DNA of 64,000 nucleotides from an uncultured Pseudomonadales bacterium. GTDB lineage: Bacteria; Pseudomonadota; Gammaproteobacteria; Pseudomonadales; Pseudohongiellaceae. The stretch spans positions 221,920 through 285,919 of the forward strand of contig CALSUH010000011.1 of NCBI GenBank assembly GCA_943789485.1, read 5' to 3'. The notes under the pieces are model-generated. The model did no database searches. It saw only the letters and a list, made by a program, of their open reading frames with translations, and had not been told where the DNA came from. Each line of letters opens with the position of its first letter. Position 1 is the first letter of the stretch. Positions 28,574 to 38,949 of the stretch are shown here, in pieces. Made by a program: the position numbers and the translations under genes.

Positions 28574-31500
28574 TTGAGCCCAAATACTATTACAGTAAAA
28601 ATCAAACTAAAAGGTAGTACATTGGATTCGCTCGAGTCTCAAATCAAAACACTTAAAGCGCAGATCGCTGATGGTAACAATAGAGAAAGACAGCTTGGCA
28701 TTTTGCTTGAGAGCGCTAATTATGGCGTATGGGACTGGTATGTTCAAACAGGAAAAATCACTGTTAGCGAACGCTGTGCGAATATCATTGGGTATACGCT
28801 TGAAGAGATATCTCGTGAATGGATTAATTTATGGGAAGAGTCTGTTCACCCAGATGATCATAAAGAATCTGACCGTCTATTAGAGGAACACTGGGCGGGA
28901 AAAAGCGATTATTATTATTTTGAAACGCGGTTGAAACATAGAAATGGGCACTGGGTATGGCTTGAAGAACAAGGGAGGGTAGTTGAATGGGGAAGTGATG
29001 GCGCACCAACGAGAATGACTGGTACCTACTTAGATATTACAAAGAAAAAAGAATATCAGGCGTCAGGAGAACGTTTACAAGCTGTTGTCAGGACCACAGT
29101 CGACGCAATTATTACCATTAACAGCGATGGAATCGTGGATTCGTTTAATCCCGCCGCTGAAAACTGTTTCGGATATAAAGCACAGGAAGTTATAGGGAAG
29201 AATGTCAAAATTCTCATGGAAGACTTTCACAAAAATCATCACGATGGTTATATAAACCAGCACTTGGCAACTGGTGAAAATAAAATAATTGGCCTGGGGC
29301 GCGAACTGGAAGGGAAGCGAAAGAACGGCAGCCTTTTCCCAATGGAATTAGCTGTGAGTAAGTTCAAAGATGGCGGTGACTTTGTTTTCACAGGTATTGT
29401 TCGAGATATTTCACAACGTAAAAATCTAGAAAGTCAATTGCTGCAAGCACATAAAGAAACGACTCGCGTCGCGAGCGAATTAACCCAATTGATCGACACC
29501 GCCAATGCGCCGATTTTCGGTATTGACACCCAAGGTCTGGTGAATGAATGGAACCAGGAGGCTGTGAGCCTCAGCGGATACAGCAAAGATGAAGTGATGG
29601 GCCATGACCTGGTTCAGGAGTTTATTACCGATGAATACAAGGAGTCGGTGAAGCAGGTTCTGGACGATGCATTACGGGGAATCGAGACAGGAAACTACGA
29701 GTTTCCACTCTACACCAGCGAGGGAGAACGACTGGAGGTTTTGCTCAACGCAACTAGCCGAAAAAATGTGGAAGGCGCCATAGTTGGCGTTATTGGGGTT
29801 GGTCAGAACATCACACTGCAGAAGCAGGCTCAAGCCGAAACGACTCGCGTCGCGAGCGAATTAACCCAATTGATCGACACCGCCAATGCGCCGATTTTCG
29901 GTATTGACACCCAAGGTCTGGTGAATGAATGGAACCAGGAGGCTGTGAGCCTCAGCGGATACAGCAAAGATGAAGTGATGGGCCATGACCTGGTTCAGGA
30001 GTTTATTACCGATGAATACAAGGACTCGGTGAAGCAGGTTCTGGACGATGCATTACGGGGAATCGAGACAGGAAACTACGAGTTTCCACTCTACACCAGA
30101 GAGGGAAAACGACTGGAGGTTTTGCTCAACGCAACTAGCCGAAAAAATGTGGAAGGCGCCATAGTTGGCGTTATTGGGGTTGGTCAGAACATCACACTGC
30201 AGAAGCAGGCTCAAGCCGAAACGACTCGCGTCGCGAGCGAATTAACCCAATTGATCGACACCGCCAATGCGCCGATTTTCGGTATTGACACCCAAGGTCT
30301 GGTGAATGAATGGAACCAGGAGGCTGTGAGCCTCAGCGGATACAGCAAAGATGAAGTGATGGGCCATGACCTGGTTCAGGAGTTTATTACCGATGAATAC
30401 AAGGAGTCGGTGAAGCAGGTTCTGGACGATGCATTACGGGGAATCGAGACAGGAAACTACGAGTTTCCACTCTACACCAGCGAGGGAGAACGACTGGAGG
30501 TTTTGCTCAACGCAACTAGCCGAAAAAATGTGGAAGGCGCCATAGTTGGCGTTATTGGGGTTGGTCAGAACATCACACTGCAGAAGCAGGCTCAAGCCGA
30601 AACGACTCGCGTCGCGAGCGAATTAACCCAATTGATCGACACCGCCAATGCGCCGATTTTCGGTATTGACACCCAAGGTCTGGTGAATGAATGGAACCAG
30701 GAGGCTGTGAGCCTCAGCGGATACAGCAAAGATGAAGTGATGGGCCATGACCTGGTTCAGGAGTTTATTACCGATGAATACAAGGACTCGGTGAAGCAGG
30801 TTCTGGACGATGCATTACGGGGAATCGAGACAGGAAACTACGAGTTTCCACTCTACACCAGCGAGGGAAAACGACTGGAGGTTTTGCTCAACGCAACTAG
30901 CCGAAAAAATGTGGAAGGCGCCATAGTTGGCGTTATTGGGGTTGGTCAAAATATTACTGAACTTCGAGAAAAAGAAGGCGCACTTAACCAGATGCAAAAA
31001 CTGGAAGCTGTCGGTCAGCTGACCGGCGGTATTGCACATGATTTCAATAATCTACTTAGTGTGATTGGCGGTAATTTGAGGTTTCTACGCGAGGATATTG
31101 GCACAGTTAGTACAGAAATTAGTGAATTACTTGAGGACGCTATGTCTGCTGCAGACAATGCGACAGAATTGACGCAGCAATTGCTTACTTTTTCTAAAAA
31201 TAAGGTACTCAACCCTAAAGTAATTAACGCAAACCTGATTATCGAAAAATTTTCCCGATTCATTTCACGAACATTGGGCGGAAAAGTTGAACTAGTAGTA
31301 GAGCTTGCTAAGAGGGATTTGTTTCTAAAGGTAGACCCCTCTCAATTAGATAATGCGCTGTTAAACCTTTGTATTAATTCTCGCGATGCTATGCCTGCCG
31401 GTGGTCGTATTACTATCAGTGTAAGCCAGTATATAAAGGGTGAATTCCCTACATCAAAATTGTTAAATATTGGCGACGAGAAGTTAGTCAAAATATCTGT

Positions 31501-32164
31501 AAAAGACACGGGTGAAGGGATTAAGGCCGATGATCTCGAGCGCGTCTTTGAACCTTTTTTTACCACCAAGGAAGTGGGCAAGGGCAGCGGCCTCGGGCTT
31601 AGTATGGTGTATGGGTTTGTCAAGCAATCCAATGGGGAGTGTTTCGTAGAGAGTGATTATGGACGTAGCACTACTGTGTCAATTTTGTTAGAAGAAGTAC
31701 CTGAATTAATTAGGCAAAACCCACAAAAGATGAGCTCAGATAACCTCCCGGGGGAAACTAAAATTATTCTGGTGGTAGAAGATGAACCCCGAGTTCGAAG
31801 GCTGACGCTGCGCGATTTAAAGAAACTAGGGTATGCAACGATTGAGGCCGAGAATGCCGATGTTGCTCGTGCAACTCTAGAATCAGGAGTCAGTGTTGAT
31901 TTGGTCTTTACCGACGTGCTTATGCCAGGCAAAATGGACGGCCATATGTTAGCTCTTTGGGTACAGGAAAATTTCCCTGAAGTCAAAGTAGTCCTAACAT
32001 CTGGATATAACAAAGGAAAGGATGAAGTATTTGGAAACAGCGTCGAATATTTTCCTATGGTAAGAAAGCCCTATGAAGTGCGAACACTGGCAAAAATAAT
32101 TCGTGATGAACTCTCTAAAAAAGGACAAGGGGAAAAAAAGGACAAGGGGACACGAACAACTTAA
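28574..32164 (+). CDS. Hybrid sensor histidine kinase with FixL-like PAS, four tandem PAS repeats and a receiver domain
   Basis: A 1196-residue cytoplasmic kinase with no signal peptide or membrane helices. In order it has: a coiled start (about 15-35), a PAS_3-type domain (about 45-160), a FixL-like PAS (about 165-290) with the heme-type motif HHDGY (His222-His223) and ATGENKIIGLGRE, and four nearly identical 127-residue PAS units (about 295-800). Then come HisKA with His822 in GGIAHDFNN, HATPase (DTGEGI, FFTTKEVGKGSGLGLSM) and a receiver with Asp1114 (FTDVLMPG). The first available start is TTG at 28574, directly after a dispersed repeat, with no good ribosome site. The original start may have been lost. 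The last residues (DKGTRTT) and stop come from the hairpin repeat at 32140. Ligand and partner regulator are unknown; oxygen sensing is possible. Confidence 0.88.
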   Translation: MSPNTITVKIKLKGSTLDSLESQIKTLKAQIADGNNRERQLGILLESANYGVWDWYVQTGKITVSERCANIIGYTLEEISREWINLWEESVHPDDHKESDRLLEEHWAGKSDYYYFETRLKHRNGHWVWLEEQGRVVEWGSDGAPTRMTGTYLDITKKKEYQASGERLQAVVRTTVDAIITINSDGIVDSFNPAAENCFGYKAQEVIGKNVKILMEDFHKNHHDGYINQHLATGENKIIGLGRELEGKRKNGSLFPMELAVSKFKDGGDFVFTGIVRDISQRKNLESQLLQAHKETTRVASELTQLIDTANAPIFGIDTQGLVNEWNQEAVSLSGYSKDEVMGHDLVQEFITDEYKESVKQVLDDALRGIETGNYEFPLYTSEGERLEVLLNATSRKNVEGAIVGVIGVGQNITLQKQAQAETTRVASELTQLIDTANAPIFGIDTQGLVNEWNQEAVSLSGYSKDEVMGHDLVQEFITDEYKDSVKQVLDDALRGIETGNYEFPLYTREGKRLEVLLNATSRKNVEGAIVGVIGVGQNITLQKQAQAETTRVASELTQLIDTANAPIFGIDTQGLVNEWNQEAVSLSGYSKDEVMGHDLVQEFITDEYKESVKQVLDDALRGIETGNYEFPLYTSEGERLEVLLNATSRKNVEGAIVGVIGVGQNITLQKQAQAETTRVASELTQLIDTANAPIFGIDTQGLVNEWNQEAVSLSGYSKDEVMGHDLVQEFITDEYKDSVKQVLDDALRGIETGNYEFPLYTSEGKRLEVLLNATSRKNVEGAIVGVIGVGQNITELREKEGALNQMQKLEAVGQLTGGIAHDFNNLLSVIGGNLRFLREDIGTVSTEISELLEDAMSAADNATELTQQLLTFSKNKVLNPKVINANLIIEKFSRFISRTLGGKVELVVELAKRDLFLKVDPSQLDNALLNLCINSRDAMPAGGRITISVSQYIKGEFPTSKLLNIGDEKLVKISVKDTGEGIKADDLERVFEPFFTTKEVGKGSGLGLSMVYGFVKQSNGECFVESDYGRSTTVSILLEEVPELIRQNPQKMSSDNLPGETKIILVVEDEPRVRRLTLRDLKKLGYATIEAENADVARATLESGVSVDLVFTDVLMPGKMDGHMLALWVQENFPEVKVVLTSGYNKGKDEVFGNSVEYFPMVRKPYEVRTLAKIIRDELSKKGQGEKKDKGTRTT
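29456..30979 (+). repeat. Four tandem 381-bp coding repeats (PAS units) inside the kinase gene
   Basis: Units start at 29456, 29837, 30218 and 30599, exactly 381 bases (127 codons) apart. They differ by only a few bases. Units 1 and 3 share GAG and AGC variants (KESVK, TSEGER). Units 2 and 4 share GAC and AAA variants (KDSVK, GKR). This alternating pattern suggests a two-unit block was duplicated. The last unit diverges after about 30945. Confidence 0.95.
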
Positions 32165-32335
32165 CAACTTAACAACTTAACAACTTAACAACTTAACAAC
32201 TTAACAACTTAACAACTTAACAACTTAACAACTTAACAACTTAACAACTTAACAGATAGAGGTGGCTTCTTGATTACAGTAATCGAATGCTATGGGTTAG
32301 CCTTAAGTTGTTAAATTGTTAGTGTCCCTGCTTAG
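32140..32335 (+). repeat. Hairpin repeat R1 with 8-bp microsatellite (about 12 units)
   Basis: The element runs from ggacaaggggacac through a CAACTTAA tandem array, a conserved core (gaggtggcttcttgattac) and back to ttgttaaattgttagtgtcc. The two ends are inverted repeats of about 26 bp with one mismatch, and the core contains the palindrome gattacagtaatc. It supplies the last codons and stop of the kinase gene. The 285-base gap to the next gene holds this element and nothing else recognised. Confidence 0.85.
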
Positions 32336-32619
32336 TGCTCCTCACTATATCGCTTACCCTAACCCGCGCTAATTCAGCAATCTGTGCGCCAAGCCACTTA
32401 AAATTACTAAGATTGACACATCAGCCTAGTCATAAAATAAGGCTGGCAACGCCCTCCTTTATCCCGACCAAGCACAAGTAATCTGTTATTTGAAGTTTGG
32501 CGTAGAAGAGGCGTAGCTAATAAGGATTAAAAGGCTTTCCGCAATTCTACCATCTATCGAAGCTCATATCGTAAGCTGGCTCATAGCGTGCATTACCTAC
32601 TTGTTCCTGGGACTTGAAA

Positions 32620-32904
32620 ATGATTATAGATACTTTTAGTCGATTGCCACTCCATGAACAGTCTCGAATTATTGAGATGGCCTGGGAAGATAGAACCCCT
32701 TTTGAAGCAATTGAACAGCAATTTGGATTCGGCGAAAAAGAGGTTATCCAAATAATGCAACACCAGTTGAAATTAGCATCTTTTAGGACTTGGCGCATGC
32801 GGGTTCGCGGACGGGCTACTAAACATACTGCATTCCGTGACCCCAAAGTATTACGCGGATATTGTAAGACTCAATACAAGATTCGACAGAATAAGAGAGG
32901 GTAG
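32620..32904 (+). CDS. DUF2805 (TIGR03643) family protein
   Basis: A small basic protein of about 94 residues (IIEMAWEDRTPFEAIEQQFG, then RVRGRATKHTAF). It matches a family of unknown function that is often encoded beside photolyase/cryptochrome genes, as here. The first half reads like a helix-turn-helix. I prefer the ATG at 32620 to the TTG at 32614. A DNA-binding or photolyase-accessory role is only a guess from context. It is intact. Confidence 0.75.
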   Translation: MIIDTFSRLPLHEQSRIIEMAWEDRTPFEAIEQQFGFGEKEVIQIMQHQLKLASFRTWRMRVRGRATKHTAFRDPKVLRGYCKTQYKIRQNKRG

Positions 32905-33032
32905 TATTGGAGAGAACCTCTTATTCAATAAAAAAGTAGCCACAAGCATTCTTTACTGCAAAAAAATAGAAAGCAAAGAAATACAAAAACCCATTAAAAT
33001 TCACCATAAAAGTCGCCCCTCTTCCTAAAATC

Positions 33033-34661
33033 ATGATTCTAGATAAACTGCCCAAGATAAAAACCCTACGATGGATATTTGGCGACCAACTTAATGCCAA
33101 CCACTCATGGTATGCAGATAAATGCGAAAACACTCTATATGTAATTGCTGAATTACCGCAAGAGACTAATTATGTGTGCCATCATGTACAAAAAGTGTGC
33201 GCCTTTTTTCTGGCTATGGAAGCTTTCTCCAAATCACTCCAAAGCCGCGGCCATAAAGTGCTACACCTGACGCTCGATGACTCCGCAGAATATGTATCGT
33301 TGAAAAAGCTGGTAGAGGTGATCATAACTAGAACTGGTTGCTCCATTTTCGAGTACCAGCGGCCAGATGAGCATCGCTTGCTTAGTCAATTACAGGAGTT
33401 GTCCAGTCAACTTAGCATTACTACGAAAGAAGTAGATAGTGAACACTTTTTGATGCCGTTTGAAGAACTTCCCAGCCATTTTAGACCAAACACTAGCGTA
33501 CGCATGGAGATGTTCTATCGCAAAATGCGCAAAACGTTTTAAAATTCTAATGACCAATGATGGGCCTTTAGGCGAGCGCTGGAATTTCGACAAAGAGAAC
33601 CGAAAATCTTTCTCAAAAAAATCACTGTCTGAAATTCCAGAACCGCTCATCTTCAAAAATGATGCTCGAGCGGTAATGGCTCGCTTAGAAAAGCATAAGA
33701 TTAAGACAATAGGGGTAGCTGATGACAACTTGCTGTGGCCTATAGACAAAACTCAATCGCTACAGCTACTTGGGCATTTTGTGAATTTGGCCTGTCGAGA
33801 TTTGGCTTATATCAAGATGCGATGACTGCGAATAGCGAATATCAATGGAGTTTGTACCATTCAAGATTAAGCTTCTCACTGAACACGAAAATATTACACC
33901 CAATGCAGGTAATTCAAACTGCAATTCAATCTTTCGAGAATTCGAATGGAGAGATTAACCTCGCACAAGTTGAAGGTTTCATTCGCCAAATCCTAGGCTG
34001 GCGCGAGTATGTGCGCGGCATGTACTGGTCGAATATGCCAGATTATTCAGCAGCAAATTCACTCGATGCAAACAGGCCTCTGCCTAGCTGGTTCTGGAGC
34101 GGCAACACAAAAATGAATTGCATCAACAAAAGCATTCAGCAAACCATGACTTACAGTTACGCCCATCATATACAGCGCTTGATGGTCACTGGCAATTTTT
34201 CTCTACTAGCTGGTTTGGCACCCAATGAAGTTGACGAGTGGTATTTGGGTGTTTATGTTGACGCGATAGAATGGGTTGAACTCCCCAACACACGAGGCAT
34301 GGCACTGTTTGCCGATGGGGGCTTAATAGCATCCAAACCTTATGCTGCTAGCGGTAACTACATCAACAAAATGAGCGATTACTGTAAAGGCTGCGTGTAC
34401 AACGTTAAAGAACGAACCACAGAAGATGCCTGCCCTTTTAACGCATTGTATTGGCACTTTATTGATAGAAATAAAGACCGTTTTTCAGGTAACCCTCGAA
34501 TGGCGTTCCCCTATAGCACATGGCGCAAGTATTCATCGCAGGAACAGGAGAAGATAGTTGCCAAGGGAGAACAGCTATTAGCGGACTTGAATCCCTATAA
34601 GTCCGCACGGCTGCGCCGTATTGAAAAGATGGAAGGGGACAAGGGGACACTAACAACTTAA
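33033..34661 (+). pseudogene. FeS-type prokaryotic photolyase/cryptochrome (PhrB-like), two frameshifts
   Basis: The N-terminal alpha/beta domain (LRWIFGDQLNANHSWY) is that of deoxyribodipyrimidine photolyase-related proteins. These repair UV lesions using FAD and carry a 4Fe-4S cluster. The frame from 33033 ends at 33542, homology moves to a second frame (LGERWNFDKENRKSF) and near 33780 to a third that runs to 34661. The third has the FAD region (REYVRGMYWSNMPDYS, GNFSLLAGLAPNEVDEW) and the cysteines YCKGCVYN and DACPFNALYW of the FeS ligand set. The final residues (DKGTLTT) are encoded by repeat R2. Reassembled length is normal, about 510 residues. Confidence 0.82.
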
Positions 34662-34785
34662 CAACTTAACAACTTAACAACTTAACAACTTAACAACTTA
34701 ACAGATCGAGGTGGCTTCTTGATTACAGTAATCGAATGCTATGGGTTAGCCTTAAGTTGTTAAATTGTTAGTGTCCCTACTTACT
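34638..34785 (+). repeat. Hairpin repeat R2 (about 6 microsatellite units)
   Basis: The same architecture as R1: gacaaggggacactaac, CAACTTAA array, core with gattacagtaatc, and closing gttagtgtccctacttac. It overlaps the photolyase 3' end and stops 20 bases from the 3' end of the convergent protease gene. Confidence 0.88.
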
Positions 34786-34805
34786 CCTTTAGTGCCTCCA
34801 GTACC

Positions 34806-35626
34806 CTACTTACTTCTAGCATCTCCAAAAAATACGTTTCTATCAGCTATTACAAAAATCGCTGCTATAACTATTAGAATTAAAGTTTGAATGCATTTTG
34901 TGTATGGTGATACTACGAAGAATTCCTGAGTTAGGTTAATAATAGAGTGAATCAAAATCGCTCCCAAAATGCTGCCTCTGTTCTTTTGCAAAACCAACTA
35001 ATTATAAAGGCCAGAGGGACAATGCTTACGAAAAAATTAATAACTAGAATAAAGTCTTCTTGAAGTAGTTCTGCTTGATATGACTCGGGGATGAAAAACA
35101 TGGGGAGGTGCCAGAGCGACCAGAGAATCCCAAAAACAGCGGTTGCTTCAAAATAGTTAAACTTGTTGTTCAAACTTTCAACGGCATATCCTCTCCAGCC
35201 GAGTTCCTCGAAACACGCTGCAAGCAAAAGAACAAGTAGTGTTGGGATGCCTCCAACGCTGAAGGAGAATTCATCAGCTATAGTAAATTGGTCAAATGAG
35301 TAACCAAATAGAGTAGAAATAAGCACGGATATAATTATTGACGCTGGGAAAAGTATTAGAAAAAGCGGGATAGTACTCCATTTGATTAATTTGATATTAA
35401 GTAGTTTGTTGAAAAAAATACGCTTTAAGGCGCCATTTTTCGACTTGAATATTAGATATAATGCAGTAATAAATGGCGTGAAAAGGCCGACCAGCATAAG
35501 CACAAGGAATATGAGATCACTGTTTATTGGGTCTCCAAAATATGGGGCGGCAAACCAACACGCCCAGGTAACTGCAAAAGTTAAGATAAAAAATTGTTTG
35601 GGTTTATATGTATTGATTTCATTCAT
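34806..35626 (-). pseudogene. CPBP-family intramembrane metalloprotease, one frameshift
   Basis: A multi-helix membrane protein of the CPBP/Abi (CAAX-like) family. Motif 1 is CFEELGWRGYA (Glu-Glu and Arg), motif 2 LWHLPMFF, and after a shift near 34975 the last motif is HSIINLTQEF. The family includes bacteriocin-immunity and prenyl-protein-protease-like enzymes. The substrate is unknown. The ATG at 35626 (MNEINTYKPK) is preferred to the longer frame, because upstream bases are repeat-derived. Local base composition is more AT-rich than neighbours, which together with the flanking repeats suggests recent acquisition. Confidence 0.8.
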
Positions 35627-35659
35627 GAGACTAAAAAATCCAAAGCAAAAGTACAGGGA

Positions 35660-35816
35660 AGGACAAGGGGGCACTAACAAGATAACAACTTAACAGGAAG
35701 GACAAGGGGGCACTAACAAGATAACAACTTAACAGATCGAGGTGGCTTCTTGATTACAGTAATCGAATGCTATGGGTTAGCCTTAAGTTGTTAAATTGTT
35801 AGTGTCCCTACTTACT
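35660..35816 (+). repeat. Hairpin repeat R3 with a duplicated left end
   Basis: A partial left end at 35660-35696 is followed directly by a full short copy at 35699-35816, with almost no microsatellite (ctaacaagataacaacttaac). It lies upstream of the protease start and ends eight bases from the PQQ dehydrogenase stop codon. Confidence 0.85.
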
Positions 35817-35823
35817 CCTAACC

Positions 35824-37376
35824 CTATCTGTTTTGCGGAATGAGCCTAACAATTTGTCCGCCAGCATTGTGTTCGAACAGAACATAAATTGTACCGTCAT
35901 ATCCCTGCTCGACATCCCGGACGCGGCCAATCCCCTCAAAAAGTGTTTCTCGATTTACAAAGCTATTATTCTCGATAGTAATGCGAAACAGGCTGCGTGC
36001 TTTCAGTGAACCTACAATAAAGTCGCCGCGCCATTCCGGGAACTGTTCGCTGTTTGCAATAATAAAGCTGGACACAGCAGGGGAAGGTGTTAAATCCACA
36101 ACAGGCTGTTCAATGTCTGATAATTCAAAGGCTATCCCTAGATCTTTTCCATATTCAACGGAGGTTCCGTCGTAATCGATTCCCAGGGAGTACAATGGCC
36201 AGCCGTAGTTTGCCCCGGGTCGCAAAAGATTTATTTCATCGCCACCGCGCGGACCGTGCTCGCTGCCCCACAGCTCACCATTGGCCGCATCGAATTCCAA
36301 CCCTTGTGGGCTGCGATGGCCGTATGTATAAATGCTGCGATAAACGTCGCTGCGCAGTGCAAATGGATTGTCTATCGGGATACTGCCGTCGTCATTCACG
36401 CGATGGGTTTTGCCACAAGGTGTAGTCAAATCCTGAATGCCGCTTGCGTTGCCACCGCACTTCATACCAATAGTGAAATAGACATGACCGAAACTATCAA
36501 ACGCAACACGTCCACCGGCACCAATGTCGCCAGCGAGACCGTAATCTTCAATCGGTGCCTGCCAGATAATTTGCTCATCAATCCAGACACCGTTCTCTAT
36601 ACGGCCGCGTACTAGCCGGTTCATCGATACAGGGCGTTCTCGTTCCCGACTCAAGTCGTTGCAGTCTTCGCAGCGATGACTGTGATACAGGTAGATCCAA
36701 CCATTCTCTTCGTAGTTAGGGTGAAGCAGGATATCGAATAGCCACCCCATTCCCCGCTCAATATCGATACGCGATTCAAGTCGATAAATATCATCGAAGG
36801 CATCGGGCGTTCCCTCAATGAGTTCCGATTTCTGCCCATCAGGGCTGACAATACGCAGGCCTCTGGTTTTTTCAGTTACCAAAAGGCTACCATCAGGCAG
36901 AGGCGCAATGGAAAATGGCAAAGGGTCAAGATCATCTATCAGGGTGTCTAGGCGGAAATTATGGCTTTCAGTCTCGAATACATTATCTGGAATCAAGAGC
37001 GGAGCATCATAATTTGAGGTGACATAACCAACGTTGGCTCGTGATTCCAACACATACAGTGCTATACCCTTGATCTCAACCGGCGAGAAAATATCGCGCA
37101 GGTAGGCATGCCCGCCAGTTCATAGCCATTAGTTATGCTGGCAGTGATGTCCGACATGGACTCACCGTGGCTTAGGTCGCCACGTAACGGCGAGCCCTGA
37201 GGCGCACCTTCCAGGTTTTCACCGTGACAAACTGCGCAGTTTTCCCGGAATAAATTTCTTGATTCTGTAATGCCAGAATAAGCAGCAGACTCAACCTGAG
37301 CGAAGCTTAAAGCAGGCACCAAAAAGATGGCTGCCAGAATAAAAGCTGAGACAAATAATTTCGGTTTCATGGTCAC
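35824..37376 (-). pseudogene. Fused cytochrome c - PQQ-dependent sugar dehydrogenase, one frameshift at the junction
   Basis: The ATG at 37376 opens a signal peptide (FILAAIFLVPALSFA) and a cytochrome c domain with CAVCH. A one-base shift near 37100 moves the frame: the cytochrome end (YLRDIFSPVEIKGIALYVLE) continues without a break into a soluble aldose/glucose-sorbosone dehydrogenase-type beta-propeller (FSIAPLPDGSLLVTEKTRG, SEHGPRGGDEINLL, ANYGWPLYSLG). The intact protein would be a periplasmic PQQ enzyme passing electrons to its own N-terminal heme, about 515 residues. A standalone cytochrome and dehydrogenase is the alternative, but the seamless join argues for fusion. Substrate is unknown, likely an aldose. 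Confidence 0.8.
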
Positions 37377-37681
37377 TGGACCCTAGTAGCGATTTCTATT
37401 GTGTCATGGCTATCGTACTATTTCTTGAAGCCGGTCAACGTAAAAATGAGGACCGACCTTGTTTTATGTTGTCTGCTTTCGGCTCAGGCCGTGCAAAAAC
37501 ACACGATACAGCATTGATTGAACCAATATAAGCCTCTGCTCGAGTCCCCAGAGTCATTAACCAAGCCCAGTTATAATATCGATTGTTCTGAAACAACAAA
37601 TTTTCTCTTCGCCTGTCGTTCTTTAGAAGGCTTGATAACACTTAGTTCCTGCTCTTTTTACAGGCAAACACAAGCCCTATG
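37377..37681. other. Intergenic, nothing recognised
   Basis: Sequence upstream of the cytochrome/PQQ gene. It probably holds that gene's promoter. No coding, repeat or RNA signal was seen before repeat R4 begins. Confidence 0.35.
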
Positions 37682-37794
37682 AGGACAAGGGGACACTAAC
37701 AACTTAACAACTTAACAACTTAACAACTTAACAACTTAACAACTTAACAGATAGAGGTGGCTTCTTGATTACAGTATGGACTTCCCAGGGTTTG

Positions 37795-38703
37795 CTAGAC
37801 ACTTCCTAGCCTCGAAAAATAGTCTTTTTCATATTGTGCTGGGGATATACCGCCTGTGTGACTATGACGCTTTATCGGATTGTAGAACATCTCGATAAAG
37901 TTAAATATCTCCGACTTTGCTTGGTCTCGAGTAGCGTAGATCTTCTTTTTCGTAACGCGCTTCTTGAAGGTTGCAAAAAAGCTCTCAGCGACTGCGTTGT
38001 CGTGACAATTTCCGCGGCGACTCATAGACGGCTGAAGGTTATTCTCTTTGAGGAAAGCGAGGTAGTCGGAGCTGCCGTACTGACTTCCTTGATCACTATG
38101 GACCAGTACCCGCTCTTTGGGTTGCCTCTTCCATACCGCGGTCATCAGTGCTCGTATCACTAAATGTCGGTCGATATTCTTGTCCATGGACCAACCTACT
38201 ACCCTGCGAGAAAACAGATCCAGAACCGTGGCGACATAGAGAAATCCTTCGTGGGTTCTCACGTACGTGATATCGCTGACCCATGCTTGATTCGGTTTGC
38301 CGGGATTAAAGTTGCGCTCGAGAACATTACTGGCGATGCTGCCTGTTTTCCCGCCCTTCATGTATCGACGTTTATACCCTATCTGAGCTTTGAGCTGGTG
38401 TTCGCGCATGATTCGAGCAACGCGGTGGACGCTGCAGGACTCGCCTGCGTCTCTCATGTCTCTGTGAATCCAAGGGCTTCCGTAAGTTCCACCACTGGCG
38501 ATGTAGAACGTCTTTATCTGCTTTAGTAGCCGCTGATCTTCCTGCGCTGCGAACTGAGACGGGGTTAGACAACCACGCGTAGAACCCGCTTCGATGCAAC
38601 ATAAATACGCGACACATGGCGCCTACTGAAAATTCGTGCCGGTGATCGCGAATGAACGCGTACTTTACCCTGGGTCGTTGGCAAAGTACTTTGCGGCCTT
38701 TTT
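37795..38703 (-). pseudogene. IS3-family transposase OrfB (DDE integrase), one frameshift
   Basis: The minus-one frame after the slippage site reads KGRKVLCQRPRVKYAFIRDH, then MCRVFMLHRSGFYAWLS. It then shifts by one base near 38560 into SQFAAQEDQRLLKQIKTFYI and on to the catalytic domain: WVSDITYVRT (first Asp), VLVHSDQGSQYGS (second Asp) and NAVAESFFATFK (Glu). The whole DDE triad is present. With the shift the product would be inactive, unless the base is a sequencing error. Confidence 0.85.
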
Positions 38704-38949
38704 TAGAATGTCACGCTCCTCTGTCATTCTTTTCAAATCGGCCTTCAATCGCGCATTCTCGGTAGCAAGATCATCTTTGTCAGCTTGTCTTGGGCTGGCT
38801 TCTCCGAACTTTTTCAACCAGAGATACAAGCTATGTGTTGTAGTCCCAAGTCGCTCAGCTACTTCACTAACCGAATAGCCCCTCTCAGTGACCTGCTTGA
38901 CAGCCTCTTTCTTAAACTCGTCTGTATATCGTTTGCCTTTCATAAACAC
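38665..38949 (-). CDS. IS3-family transposase OrfA
   Basis: A 94-residue helix-turn-helix protein (YTDEFKKEAVKQVTERGYSV, RLGTTTHSLYLWLKKFG) with a leucine-rich coil (RLKADLKRMTEERDILKKA). Near its end CTAAAAAAGG is a classic A6G minus-one slippage site, which would fuse it to OrfB. It binds the IS ends. Confidence 0.92.
   Translation of the reverse strand: MFMKGKRYTDEFKKEAVKQVTERGYSVSEVAERLGTTTHSLYLWLKKFGEASPRQADKDDLATENARLKADLKRMTEERDILKKAAKYFANDPG

Noticed and set aside
32155..32255. Short tandem repeats that could suggest a CRISPR array
   Set aside because: The unit is only 8 bp, perfectly tandem, with no spacers. It is a microsatellite inside a hairpin repeat.
38700..38720. IS3 orfA/orfB overlap as an error
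   Set aside because: CTAAAAAAGG at this point is the normal programmed slippage site of IS3 elements. Only the second break near 38560 is abnormal.
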